A stretch of DNA of 64,000 bases from Streptomyces sp. TS71-3 (lineage in GTDB: Bacteria; Actinomycetota; Actinomycetes; Streptomycetales; Streptomycetaceae): NCBI RefSeq assembly GCF_018327685.1, contig NZ_BNEL01000001.1, forward strand, positions 558,001 through 622,000, read 5' to 3'. This document shows, in pieces, positions 42,891-51,620 of the stretch. Below the pieces are notes generated by a model that saw nothing but the letters and a program-made list of their open reading frames with translations, was not told where the DNA came from and did no database searches. How positions within the stretch are numbered: the stretch's first letter is position 1; the number at the start of each line of letters is the position of its first letter. The position numbers were made by a program, and so were the translations under genes.

Positions 42891-44348
42891 TCAGAGATCC
42901 TGCCGGGCGAGTCCCTCCAGGGCAGCGAGTCGTGTGTCGATGTCGGGATGGTTGGAGAGCAGCCGGGCCATGGCACCGGGCCGCCGCTGCCTGATCCTCC
43001 GCGCCTCGTTCCATGCACGTGTGCTGGCCTCCTGGGCCTGGTGGTAGCGGAGGACCTCGGCTAGTTGCGGCCTGAATCCGAGGGCCGAGGCGTGGGCGTC
43101 GGCCCGCAGCTCACCCCGGCGGGCGACATAGGCCACCAGATACGGGCTCACGATCAGCGGGATGAAGACAAAGGGCATCGCGATCAGCCCGCACACCAGG
43201 GCCGTCCCCATGACCAGGACGAGGACCCCGGCGCCGGCCAGTGAGAAGAGGCTCGCGACCCGTATGGCCAGCGCGGCGCACAGGCGTAGCAGCTTCCATG
43301 CCAGCCGGGCGGGCAGCGAATACCACTGACCGAGCAGGCCGGACCAGGCGTGACCGCCCGTGTGGTGTCCCAGTTCGTGAGCGAGGATCGCGGCCAGGTT
43401 GCTGCTGGGGACCTCACGGAGCGCATACGTCGTGACACCGACCACGTGGCCGGCGACGGCGAAGGCGTTCAGGTCGTTGCTCTTCTCCACCATCAGGTCG
43501 TAGCTGTGAGCCTCGATCCCGGCGCGGGCCGTCACCTCGCGCCAGACCGGGTCAAGACGGAGACGCTCTTCATCCGATGGTGGACGCAGCCGCAGCAGTG
43601 TCCGGGAGAGGGCCAGCTCTGCGGGACGGTGGAAGAACAAGGCGCCGGAAGCGAGCCAGGAGAGCGCGATCAGCCAGACCACGAGCCAGTTGAACAGCGC
43701 CTCGGAGATGGTCACGACCAGTGCGAGACTGACCACGGCGCCCGGTGCCTGGATCAGCAGCCGGCCGAGCGCGGTGGCGTCCGCGCCGCGCTGGTGCGCG
43801 GCCACGTGGATGCGGGAGCCGAGGTGTCGGTAGTCGAGGTCGTCGGGGGCGGCGGACGGCGGTGGTGGTGGAGGAGGGGGCGCGGGCGGGAGCGCGGGGG
43901 GCGCTTCGAGCCCGGACGCATACGGGGGCGTTCCGGGAGGTGGTGCAATGCCGGCCGCAGGGCCCTGCCACGCTGCGTGCCGTGGGCCTGGTGGTGCCGT
44001 GGGATACGGATAGGGCGGTTGCGTGCCCGCAAACGGGAGGGCCGGGCCCTGAGGCAAACCTTCCCCAGGCCGCCCGGAGGGCGGGACCGGAGCGGACGGA
44101 GAGACAGGGGGGAGCGGCGGAGGGGCGGCGGGATACGGGGGCGCTGTGCACGGCGGTGGCGCCGGCCTCTCGGCAGAGGGCGCGGACCACGCCACGGCCT
44201 GCGGCCCATCGGGGTAGGCGAGTGGGTTCGGTAGGGGAGGGCCTGCCGGGTAGGCGGGTGGGTCCGGCAGTGGGGGTGCTTCGGGGTAGGCGGGTGGGTC
44301 CGGGAGCGCAGGGCCCTCGGGGTACTCGGGTGGGTGTGGCTGTGTCAT
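42891..44348 (-). CDS. M48 family metallopeptidase with Pro-rich N-terminal region, membrane
   Basis: 485 residues from ATG 44348, with AAGGA upstream. Residues 1 to about 190 are low-complexity Pro/Ala/Tyr-rich repeats (PALPDPPAYPEAPPLPDPPA). The zinc protease follows: two membrane helices, KSNDLNAFAVAGHVVGVTTYAL, HELGHHTGGHAW (zinc motif), a long hydrophobic hairpin, and RRGELRADAHASALG supplying the third ligand. It resembles HtpX/Ste24-type proteases. Last gene of a six-gene reverse cluster with a cyclase and CRP regulator, 27 bases after a small membrane protein; it may be the executor or maintenance protease of that system (inference). Confidence 0.9.
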   Translation of the reverse strand: MTQPHPPEYPEGPALPDPPAYPEAPPLPDPPAYPAGPPLPNPLAYPDGPQAVAWSAPSAERPAPPPCTAPPYPAAPPPLPPVSPSAPVPPSGRPGEGLPQGPALPFAGTQPPYPYPTAPPGPRHAAWQGPAAGIAPPPGTPPYASGLEAPPALPPAPPPPPPPPSAAPDDLDYRHLGSRIHVAAHQRGADATALGRLLIQAPGAVVSLALVVTISEALFNWLVVWLIALSWLASGALFFHRPAELALSRTLLRLRPPSDEERLRLDPVWREVTARAGIEAHSYDLMVEKSNDLNAFAVAGHVVGVTTYALREVPSSNLAAILAHELGHHTGGHAWSGLLGQWYSLPARLAWKLLRLCAALAIRVASLFSLAGAGVLVLVMGTALVCGLIAMPFVFIPLIVSPYLVAYVARRGELRADAHASALGFRPQLAEVLRYHQAQEASTRAWNEARRIRQRRPGAMARLLSNHPDIDTRLAALEGLARQDL

Positions 44349-44374
44349 GAGAATTCCTTGGGCTTGGATGTGGG

Positions 44375-45025
44375 TCAGCCGATGAGCAGCGCCGTCGGAA
44401 GGAGCGCTGAGCCGACGCAGAAGGCGATCAGCCCGACGCGTATCCACTCGTGTTTGCGGCTGGCGATGCGACTGGTTTCGTTGAGGGCCGTGGCGAGTCC
44501 GGCCAGGGGGTGGAGTTCGGTCTCGGCCAGTGCCTCGGCGAGTAGGCCGGCGCGCACGGCGCGTCGGACGTCGCCGAAATAGGCCAGAGGAGCGCCGGGG
44601 GACCAGCCGACCCGGCTGTGCCGCGGCAGTACCGTGAGGAGCAGTGCTACCAGTGACAGCGCGAACGCCGCGGTGCCGCACCACCAGATGGTGGCGGCCA
44701 GCGGAGAGAGCACGCGCGGTGTCCAGCTTCGCCCGGTCAGCAGGCCGCTGAACAACCCAGCCGTCATGCCGAGCGCGGCCACGAGCACCGCTGCCTTGGC
44801 ATCGGCGCGAGCGATCTCGGTCCGCATGGCGACGAGGAGTTGCTCCCCGCTCCGGGCACCGGGTAGGGGGAGCGTCGGGTCTGCTGGGGTCCGGTCGGGA
44901 TCGGCGGTTCCAGTACGTGCGGGGCTCGCCGCCGTTCGGATCCGATTGGCGCCGGCCCTTGTCCCCCCGTACGGGGCAGAGTCGCCTTGAGCGGAGTCGC
45001 TCGGCGCGCCGTCAGGCGTGGCCAT
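44375..45025 (-). CDS. Small membrane protein resembling Pycsar TM effectors (DUF5706-like)
   Basis: 216 residues from ATG 45025; its start overlaps the upstream gene's end by 14 bases. A disordered N-terminus of about 55 residues precedes EQLLVAMRTEIARADAKAAVLVAALGMTAGLFSGLL and ATIWWCGTAAFALSLVALLLTVLP. A soluble helical part (PLAYFGDV, ELHPLAGLATALNETSRIASRKHEWI) and a last membrane helix at the C-terminus follow. The ADAKAAVLLA-type first helix and the LNETSRIASRKHEWI helix are features I associate with DUF5706 proteins, known as membrane effectors of Pycsar antiphage systems. This is by-eye recognition and needs a profile search. The nearby nucleotidyl cyclase strengthens the idea. Confidence 0.6.
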   Translation of the reverse strand: MATPDGAPSDSAQGDSAPYGGTRAGANRIRTAASPARTGTADPDRTPADPTLPLPGARSGEQLLVAMRTEIARADAKAAVLVAALGMTAGLFSGLLTGRSWTPRVLSPLAATIWWCGTAAFALSLVALLLTVLPRHSRVGWSPGAPLAYFGDVRRAVRAGLLAEALAETELHPLAGLATALNETSRIASRKHEWIRVGLIAFCVGSALLPTALLIG

Positions 45026-46274
45026 GGCGGTACGGGGAGCCGTCTTCGGGCGGTTGCCGCGGACCCGCGTCTTGGGGCTTCCGCCACGGGTCGTCCTCCG
45101 ATGACGGTGGTCGGGCAGTGGGCCCGGGTGGGAAGGTCGGCCGGGGCGGTTCGGGCGGCTGACCGGAGCGAGCCGCGTCAGGCTCTCGCTCCTGCGGTGC
45201 CGTCAGCCCTTCGTCCTCCTTGTGCCGAATGCCGTCCTGTGCTGTGCCGCCATCGAGCTCCGCGCCGGGCTCCATGTCGCTCCCGGGTGGCAGCTGCCCG
45301 TGCTCCGCAGCATGCGGCAGGGCGCTCGGCGGGGTCTGACGGAGCAGGTCGTCGACAGCTCCGAGCGTCTTCCTGGCAGCCTCGGCCTGCTGGTAGTCCT
45401 CCAGGGTCCCCGTGCTGATGAGCTCCAACTGGCTGCGAATCAAGGTCAATTGGTCGCGCGTGATGTTGTTCAGCACCAGCTGCGTGTCCTCGGGGTGCTC
45501 AGCCAGATGCACGGCCCAGGCCCCGACGCCGCCGTACTGGAGGTGGTGCTGGTAGTACTCGATCCTGCGCGTGGCCAGCTCCTCCATCTGCCGCTGCCGC
45601 AGCGCCGCCAGCTCGTGCTCCTGGTGGGCCTGGCGGAGCCGGAGCTCGTGCTCGGAGCCGAGCAGTTCGTTCTGATGGCGCAGCTCACGCTGTCGCATTT
45701 GGTGCGCGATCGCCGCATCGTCCGTGCTCACCTGCACGACGCAGGTGGTGTGGAGTCCGATGTCCGCCGCCAGGCCGTCGACGACGACCTCCTTCGTCAC
45801 GGCCTCCTCGGCAGCGGCGCTCTCCTCTATGGGGAAGCGGCGGCTGACGACCCGTGCGCGGCCTTGCAGCTCCCTTCTCAGCCGTGCGGGAACGTCCCGT
45901 TCTCCGCTGGTGACGAACCGAGTGGGGTCGGTGACCTGCCAGGTGAGGTCGGCGGTCACCGTGAACTGGAACGCGTCCCCCGCGCTGGGGAGTTCGAGCT
46001 CCACCTGGACCGGGTGGATGCCCATGTCCACCTCGTACACGGAGGTGTACCGCCTGCTGGCCGCGTCCGCGCGGGTCGGCCGGTGCGGCGGGAGGAACGT
46101 CTCGTAGGTGTTCTGTGTGGTGACGAAGACCAGTGCGTGGTCGATCGGGGTGGTCGGCCTGCGGGCGGTGTAGTCGAAGCGGGAGATGGGCCGGACCGTC
46201 AGGACCGGGTCGATCAGGACGCTGTGCCGGTCCGCTTCCTGATGCCACTCCGGTGGTCGGCGGAAGTCCGCCAT
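45012..46274 (-). CDS. SPFH/band-7-like protein with coiled coil
   Basis: 420 residues from ATG 46274, with GAGGAG upstream; a TTG three codons earlier is less likely. Residues 20-200 resemble an SPFH (stomatin/prohibitin) domain: VDMGIHPVQVELELPSAGDAFQFTVTADLTWQVTDPTRFVTSGERDVP, then a helix and a conserved GLHTTCVVQVSTDD. A charged coiled coil follows (HQNELLGSEHELRLRQAHQEHELAALRQRQMEEL). The C-terminus is disordered and rich in Pro/Glu. No membrane anchor is seen, unlike most SPFH proteins. It could scaffold the neighbouring membrane protein and protease (inference). Confidence 0.6.
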   Translation of the reverse strand: MADFRRPPEWHQEADRHSVLIDPVLTVRPISRFDYTARRPTTPIDHALVFVTTQNTYETFLPPHRPTRADAASRRYTSVYEVDMGIHPVQVELELPSAGDAFQFTVTADLTWQVTDPTRFVTSGERDVPARLRRELQGRARVVSRRFPIEESAAAEEAVTKEVVVDGLAADIGLHTTCVVQVSTDDAAIAHQMRQRELRHQNELLGSEHELRLRQAHQEHELAALRQRQMEELATRRIEYYQHHLQYGGVGAWAVHLAEHPEDTQLVLNNITRDQLTLIRSQLELISTGTLEDYQQAEAARKTLGAVDDLLRQTPPSALPHAAEHGQLPPGSDMEPGAELDGGTAQDGIRHKEDEGLTAPQEREPDAARSGQPPEPPRPTFPPGPTARPPSSEDDPWRKPQDAGPRQPPEDGSPYRHGHA

Positions 46275-46295
46275 GTGTGTCAACTCCTCATGAGG

Positions 46296-48485
46296 TTATG
46301 AAGGGGTCGGCCCTGCTGCGGGTGCACGGCTGACCACGGCGAGCAGGTGTTCGGCGATCTGCGGGCGAGTGCCTGCGTCGTCGCGCGGCAGTGTGCGGAG
46401 CAAGTGGGCCAGGCGGTCCCGGTCGGCCGCCGTGCTGATCAGCAACGGCAGAAGGTGCTCGACGGCGTGGAGCGCGTCGCTTCGTTGCTCCGCCACGGAC
46501 ACCCAGAGGCGCATCGCGTCCAGGGCTCGGCGGGTCTCTCCACGGTCGTTCAATGCGGCCCGCCACAGCGTGGCCAGGTCACGTGTGGCCTGAGGGCTTG
46601 CGACGCCGGTCTCCGCGTACCACTCGACGAGCGCTCCCTCGTCGGTGTTCTCGCCGGCGAGAACGAAGGCTCCGAGAACAAGGGCTCGGACGGCGGTCGA
46701 GTCCTGGTAGAGCAGGCGCACCAGTTCGGAGAGCATCTCTTCCGGCTCCCCGCCCTCGCCGCCGGAGAGCAACAGGGCTGTGGACTCGATGAGGTTGCGC
46801 CGCTCGGCTTCGCTTCCGGACTCGGTCCGGGCCCTGCCGGCGAGCGCGTTCAGCGCTGGACCGGCCAGAGCGGGCCGGTGGGAAGCGAGCAGGGAGAGGG
46901 CCCGGATCGCCGTCCAGCGCCGCGCCCAGTCCGGGTCGTCGCACCAGCGCGTCAGCAGGGGGAGGATCGCAGTCACGTCCAGCAGCTGGGCGAGCGTCAG
47001 GGCGTTGGCGGCCATGACACGTGGGCGGAACGACCGGGAGGCGGCCCAGCCGTCGATGAGCAGCGCCACGGCGGACGGCAGGTCGGCGGCCGCCAGCAGC
47101 GCCGCGCCGGCGGCGGCGCGTGTGCGCACCAGCGGCCGCTTGTCCTGGGCGAGCCTCTTGAGCCAGGCGACCAGGGCAGGTCTGGCAGAGGGATGGCCCG
47201 TCCACACTTCAGTAAGCAGGGCACGCGCGGTACCGCGCTCCGCAAACCTGGTCATGTACTGGGAGATCGGGCCCCACTCGGTCTGCTCGGTCCGCTGGTC
47301 GGCCACGGCCCGGGCCAGCTCCAGACGCTCGTCGGGCGAAGGCCCGAACACTGGGATCTCCGGGGGAGTGGCGGGGTGCTGGAGCCGCTGGAACTCCACG
47401 AACAGAACATCGGCGAGTTCGGCGGCCAGGACGTACGGAGCGTCGTCGAGGAGCGCCAGCGAGATCAGGAATGCCTTGTCGCGCAACGGGAGACGGGCAT
47501 CGGCCAACCAGGTGCGGCACTGGTGCTCCACCGCGGCCATGCCGAACCCTGCGAGCTGGGCGATGCCCTGTTCTGTGCCGTCAAAGGCGGCCAGCGCCCG
47601 GGCGAAGTCGGCGGCCTCAGCGATCCTGTGGTGCCCCTGGGCCAGGAAGTCCCCCACCGGCGTCAGCGCGAGCAGCCGGCCGACGTCGTCTCGCCCGGCG
47701 CACAGTACCGCAAGATGCGCGCGGAGGACCTCGTCGACGGCCGGACGCCGCCAGTGGAAGGGCGAGGCCCCGATCACATGTGCGGTGCTCGCCACTGTGA
47801 GCACCAGGTAGCCGTCGACTTTGGCGAGCTGCTCGCGCATCGCGTACAGGTGCGTCTGCCTGAGCGGCTTGTTCCGGCTCAGCGGCAGGTCCGCCAGGAC
47901 GTATCCGCCCGCGAACGTGAGGTGCGTGGGCAGGGCGCCGGGAGCGAGATCCGGCTGGAGGGCGCGCACCGCGGGGACACCCAACCGGTGCAGCAGCACC
48001 TGCGCCGCGGTGCTCCGGCCGCTGCCGTGGGCCCCGGAGAGCACCAGCACGCGCTCCTCGCGGAGCCGACCGAGAGCGGCGGTGAAGTCGTGGTCCGCCA
48101 CGAAGGCGCGATCGAGCCGCTCCAGTGCCGCGGCCGGGATCTGTCCGGAGGCACCGACCGTCTCGGTCACCTGGGCATGGTGATGGATCTCAGTCCGGCC
48201 GCCGAGGTACACGTCCCCTGTGAGGTGCCCGCCGGACACCACGTGCTGTGCCCCACCGACCAGCGAACCGCCGAAGGAGGCCGGGATGAAGTCGGGGGCG
48301 TGGGTGAACAGCTCACGCTGGGCTGCGCGCGCCTGCCGGCTGTGCTCCTCGGACTCGCTGTCCTCCTCCACCGCGGCTCCTGGCGCGGCTTCCTCCGGGC
48401 GCTGTTCCGCGTCGTCCGCTGGCGGTGCGGAACCGGCCGGGGGCCGGTCGCCGGCGTCGGCGGCCTGCCAGAGCCGGGCGGTCAC
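46296..48485 (-). CDS. P-loop NTPase with helical repeats and N-terminal Gly-rich shared motif
   Basis: 729 residues from GTG 48485, overlapping the cyclase stop (GTGA). Acidic disordered N-terminus; then the motif beginning SFGGSLVGG and continuing QHVVSGG, TGDVYLGGRTEIH (70-102), almost identical to one at the C-terminus of the upstream cyclase. A P-loop GAHGSGRST is at 151-159 with GGYVLADLPL as candidate Walker B. From about 400 to the end, Ala/Leu-rich helical repeats resemble HEAT repeats. A STAND-like sensor or regulator is suggested: repeats sense, NTPase switches, motif engages the cyclase. No known family name is claimed. Confidence 0.65.
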   Translation of the reverse strand: MTARLWQAADAGDRPPAGSAPPADDAEQRPEEAAPGAAVEEDSESEEHSRQARAAQRELFTHAPDFIPASFGGSLVGGAQHVVSGGHLTGDVYLGGRTEIHHHAQVTETVGASGQIPAAALERLDRAFVADHDFTAALGRLREERVLVLSGAHGSGRSTAAQVLLHRLGVPAVRALQPDLAPGALPTHLTFAGGYVLADLPLSRNKPLRQTHLYAMREQLAKVDGYLVLTVASTAHVIGASPFHWRRPAVDEVLRAHLAVLCAGRDDVGRLLALTPVGDFLAQGHHRIAEAADFARALAAFDGTEQGIAQLAGFGMAAVEHQCRTWLADARLPLRDKAFLISLALLDDAPYVLAAELADVLFVEFQRLQHPATPPEIPVFGPSPDERLELARAVADQRTEQTEWGPISQYMTRFAERGTARALLTEVWTGHPSARPALVAWLKRLAQDKRPLVRTRAAAGAALLAAADLPSAVALLIDGWAASRSFRPRVMAANALTLAQLLDVTAILPLLTRWCDDPDWARRWTAIRALSLLASHRPALAGPALNALAGRARTESGSEAERRNLIESTALLLSGGEGGEPEEMLSELVRLLYQDSTAVRALVLGAFVLAGENTDEGALVEWYAETGVASPQATRDLATLWRAALNDRGETRRALDAMRLWVSVAEQRSDALHAVEHLLPLLISTAADRDRLAHLLRTLPRDDAGTRPQIAEHLLAVVSRAPAAGPTPS

Positions 48486-49489
48486 GCCGACTCCCCGCGT
48501 GCCACCGTGCCGTCGGCGGGTCCGGTGCGGTCGCCGTCCGGCCGGGTGCCACTAGTGCCGTCGGCCTGGGCCGGGCCGGTGCGGTGCGCGGCAGGATCCG
48601 AGGGTTCGTAACGGTGGATCTCGGTCCGGCCGCCGAGGTAGACGTCGCCGGTCTGCTGCCCGCCCGAAACGACGTGCTGGTCGCCGCCCACCAGCCCACC
48701 GCCGAAGGAGACCGAACCCCCTCCCGTGTGGAACGCCCAGCCCGCCATCGAAGGTCCGCCGCCGTGCGTGGCCGTGGCCGAGGGCGCTGTGGGGCCGTTC
48801 TGCTCCCGCTCCAAGGCCGGTGCGGAGCGCTCCCCCAAGGTGCTCCGCACCGGCCCGCCCCCCGTTCCACTGTGGTCCTGGGACGCCGTGGGGTCTGCGG
48901 GTCCGGCGCTGCCCGCGGTCGGTAGGGGCCCGTGGAGCCATGCCTCCAGCGGGCCGTTCTTGCTGTGCACAGTGATCGCGTGGAAGTCGTGGGCCGGGAT
49001 GCCCCGGTGGTCGTGGCGGACGATGCCGGCATGGATGCCGGGCGAGACGCACAGTGCCATGCCGGACGGTCGCTCCTTCAGCGCGTCGCGCAGCACCTGC
49101 GCGTCGAGCAGTCGGCACGCGTTGTTGAGGTCGGTGCCGACCCAGCCGTCCCGGTCGTCAACGGCCACGTATCCGGTGGCCACCACCACGCGCAGCCGGA
49201 TCTGCACGGTGCTGGACGCCAGTCGGTTCATCTCGCGCAACTCGTCGGGGACCTGCGTGAGCAGCGCCCGCAGCAACGCCGGCACGGAGGCATTGGCGTC
49301 GACCAGCTCCATCACCGAGTCTCCGCGGTCGGCTCGTAGCCGGAGCGTTTCGTCGATGCCGGCGCTCTGCAGGGCCCGGTCGGTGACGTCGTAGAGTCTG
49401 CGCCGCAGGTAGGTCTGTTCGATGTCGTCCCGGTCGCTGTACCGCTCGATGTCGAGCAGCAGGATCGTCCTGCTGACGGGCTCGGTCAT
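48482..49489 (-). CDS. Class III nucleotidyl cyclase-like protein with C-terminal Gly-rich shared motif
   Basis: 335 residues from ATG 49489; an upstream in-frame start would add 46 unconserved residues. Residues 6-185 have a class III cyclase fold: metal aspartates Asp13 (ILLLDIERYS) and Asp57 (RADRGDSV), and the transition-state pair Asn122 and Arg126 in LNNACRLLDA, so activity is plausible. Pycsar cyclases make cCMP or cUMP; which nucleotide is made here cannot be read from sequence. A disordered linker leads to the motif SFGGGLVGG, QHVVSGG, TGDVYLGGRTEIH (261-292) shared with the adjacent NTPase. The upstream CRP-type gene could read the product. Confidence 0.82.
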   Translation of the reverse strand: MTEPVSRTILLLDIERYSDRDDIEQTYLRRRLYDVTDRALQSAGIDETLRLRADRGDSVMELVDANASVPALLRALLTQVPDELREMNRLASSTVQIRLRVVVATGYVAVDDRDGWVGTDLNNACRLLDAQVLRDALKERPSGMALCVSPGIHAGIVRHDHRGIPAHDFHAITVHSKNGPLEAWLHGPLPTAGSAGPADPTASQDHSGTGGGPVRSTLGERSAPALEREQNGPTAPSATATHGGGPSMAGWAFHTGGGSVSFGGGLVGGDQHVVSGGQQTGDVYLGGRTEIHRYEPSDPAAHRTGPAQADGTSGTRPDGDRTGPADGTVARGESA

Positions 49490-49623
49490 GGTCGCCTCTC
49501 GGTGGGTTCCTGCCGTGTGAGGCGAGCTTTGCGGGTCACTGGGCCGGGCCGTGAGGAACGATGACGCACTCGAAGTGTGACGGTGTGCACAGAGCGACGC
49601 AGAGGCGCGGCTGCGCACGTCGG

Positions 49624-50358
49624 TCAAAGCCCGCTGGGCTGGCCGGGGCCCCGCTTCGCGATCATGCGCAGCACATCCGGCCGGGTGATCAGCATGGCGC
49701 GCCGCGCCGTCTCCACGGCCTTCTTCTCTCGTAGGTCCTTGAGCAGCCGCTGCACCATCTCCCTTGAGGCACCCACGGCGCCGGCCAGCTCCTGCTTGCT
49801 CAGCGGGATGACGAACTCGATGCCGCGCGGAGTGCGCCTGCCATGGGTGTGGGCCAGATCGAGCAGGAGTGCGGAGAACCGTTCGCGCACGCTCATCGCC
49901 GCGAACTCCAGACGGCGCCGGTCACCGGCCCGGGCCCGGTCGGAGATGAGGCCCAGCAGGAGGAAGGAGACCCCCGGCGAACGGTGGATGAAGTTCCGGG
50001 CGCGTTCGCAGTCGACGGCGGTCGCGCGCACCTCCTCCAGCGCGGTCACCGTGGCCGATCGGGAACGCCCGGTCAGCAGTGCAGACTCGCCGAGAATGTC
50101 CCCGGGCCCGCGCAGCGCGAGCAGCATCTCGTAGCCGTTGGCGGCGGAGGTGATCACCTTGGTCCAGCCGGACTGGATCAGTAGCACGTGAGTGGATGGT
50201 TCGTGCTGGTGAAGGAGGACGGTCCGGGGCGCGAAGGTCAGCTCCCGCCCCAGCGCGAGCAGAGTTTTGCGGTCCTGGGGCTCCAGCCGGAGCAGGAAAG
50301 GTATGCGGTCTTCCAGCCCCTCGTCGTCGATGCCCGGTATCCCCGGTGTCTGCGGCAT
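49624..50358 (-). CDS. CRP/FNR family transcriptional regulator with cyclic-nucleotide-binding fold
   Basis: 244 residues from ATG 50358 (MPQTPGIPGIDDEG); longer upstream starts exist without good ribosome sites. Residues 20-130 form the cNMP-binding beta roll; the phosphate-binding cassette region reads GDILGESALLTGRSRSAT, with Glu91 and Arg100-Ser101 where nucleotide-binding members have Glu and Arg-Ser/Thr. A dimerisation helix and a winged helix (IPLSKQELAGAVGASREMVQRLLKDL) follow. It heads the reverse cluster, 134 bases before the cyclase gene, and probably controls that cluster in response to the cyclase product (inference). Confidence 0.88.
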   Translation of the reverse strand: MPQTPGIPGIDDEGLEDRIPFLLRLEPQDRKTLLALGRELTFAPRTVLLHQHEPSTHVLLIQSGWTKVITSAANGYEMLLALRGPGDILGESALLTGRSRSATVTALEEVRATAVDCERARNFIHRSPGVSFLLLGLISDRARAGDRRRLEFAAMSVRERFSALLLDLAHTHGRRTPRGIEFVIPLSKQELAGAVGASREMVQRLLKDLREKKAVETARRAMLITRPDVLRMIAKRGPGQPSGL

Positions 50359-50511
50359 TGCGCGGCCCCCAAAGTCCACAGCGGACCGATCAAAGTACTG
50401 AACGGCGACCGACTGTGATCGGCCCATGGCCAGGTTCGGGCCATGATCGGGAATATCCGGTGTCCCGGTGGAGCTGTACATATCCGGCGTGTCGCCGTGC
50501 CCCGATTCGTT

Positions 50512-50540
50512 TTGACCGAACTCGACGAGCTGGGTACGCT
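50512..50540 (+). promoter_or_regulatory. Putative str operon promoter
   Basis: TTGACC, 17-base spacer, TACGCT, about 200 bases upstream of rpsL. Confidence 0.7.
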
Positions 50541-50661
50541 CAGACCTTGTGCCTGGGGTGTGCCCTGGCCCTCGTGCGTGCCTTGAAACCGTACGGTCGG
50601 GCCAGAAGCGGCCACCGCAATTCTGTGCTCCTCCTCCCTGCGTGGGGGAGTCCCCAGTATT

Positions 50662-50686
50662 CGACACACCCGACCGCGTGGGTCGG
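50662..50686 (+). promoter_or_regulatory. rpsL leader element shared with the rpsJ leader
   Basis: cgacacacccgaccgcgtgg plus gtcgg; 24 of 25 bases match 61521-61545. CCGACC and GGTCGG form a hairpin with a GCGTG loop. Confidence 0.75.
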
Positions 50687-50736
50687 CGAAGTTCCAGGTT
50701 AGCTTTACCTATCGGCACACAGAAACCGGAGAAGTA

Positions 50737-51108
50737 GTGCCTACGATCCAGCAGCTGGTCCGCAAGGGCCGGCAGGACAAGGTCGAGAAGAACAAGACGC
50801 CCGCACTGGAGGGTTCCCCCCAGCGTCGCGGCGTCTGCACGCGTGTGTTCACGACCACCCCGAAGAAGCCGAACTCGGCCCTCCGCAAGGTCGCGCGTGT
50901 GCGTCTGACCTCCGGTATCGAGGTCACGGCCTACATTCCGGGTGAGGGACACAACCTGCAGGAGCACTCCATCGTGCTCGTGCGCGGCGGCCGTGTGAAG
51001 GACCTGCCGGGTGTTCGCTACAAGATCATCCGTGGCTCCCTCGACACCCAGGGTGTCAAGAACCGCAAGCAGGCCCGCAGCCGTTACGGCGCCAAGAAGG
51101 AGAAGTAA
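50737..51108 (+). CDS. rpsL: 30S ribosomal protein S12
   Basis: 123 residues from GTG 50737, with GGAGAA upstream. S12 sits at the decoding centre. [18 protein letters not shown] and [18 protein letters not shown] are wild type at the lysines whose change gives streptomycin resistance (Lys43 and Lys88 in actinobacterial numbering). First gene of the str operon. Confidence 0.98.
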   Translation: MPTIQQLVRKGRQDKVEKNKTPALEGSPQRRGVCTRVFTTTPKKPNSALRKVARVRLTSGIEVTAYIPGEGHNLQEHSIVLVRGGRVKDLPGVRYKIIRGSLDTQGVKNRKQARSRYGAKKEK

Positions 51109-51110
51109 GA

Positions 51111-51581
51111 ATGCCTCGTAAGGGCCCCGCCCCGAAGCGCCCGGTCATCATCGACCCGGTCTACAGCTCTCCTCTGGTGACCTCCCTGATCAACAAGGTG
51201 CTGCTGAACGGCAAGCGCTCCACCGCCGAGCGCATCGTCTACGGCGCCATGGAAGGGCTGCGCGAGAAGACCAGCAACGACCCGGTCATCACCCTCAAGC
51301 GCGCCCTCGAGAACATCAAGCCGACCCTTGAGGTCAAGTCCCGCCGTGTCGGTGGCGCGACCTACCAGGTTCCGGTCGAGGTCAAGCCGGGCCGCGCCAA
51401 CACGCTGGCGCTGCGCTGGCTGGTCGGTTACTCCCGCGCCCGCCGCGAGAAGACCATGACCGAGCGCCTGCTGAACGAACTGCTCGACGCCTCCAACGGC
51501 CTCGGCGCAGCCGTGAAGAAGCGCGAGGACACGCACAAGATGGCCGAGTCCAACAAGGCCTTCGCGCACTACCGCTGGTAG
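51111..51581 (+). CDS. rpsG: 30S ribosomal protein S7
   Basis: 156 residues from ATG 51111, two bases after rpsL. S7 nucleates assembly of the 30S head. [31 protein letters not shown]-like [28 protein letters not shown] and ending NKAFAHYRW are canonical. Confidence 0.98.
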   Translation: MPRKGPAPKRPVIIDPVYSSPLVTSLINKVLLNGKRSTAERIVYGAMEGLREKTSNDPVITLKRALENIKPTLEVKSRRVGGATYQVPVEVKPGRANTLALRWLVGYSRARREKTMTERLLNELLDASNGLGAAVKKREDTHKMAESNKAFAHYRW

Positions 51582-51620
51582 TCGCAACCCCATCGAGATC
51601 CGAGAGAAGAATGAAGCCTT

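Larger units (their letters stand above)
50359..50736. other. Divergent promoter region, CRP gene and str operon
   Basis: No gene. Holds the str promoter and leader hairpin, listed separately. Confidence 0.65.

Noticed and set aside
50631..50660. A further copy of the dispersed palindromic element in the rpsL leader
   Set aside because: Only a short gtgggggagtcccca inverted repeat is shared; similarity to the other four copies is too weak.
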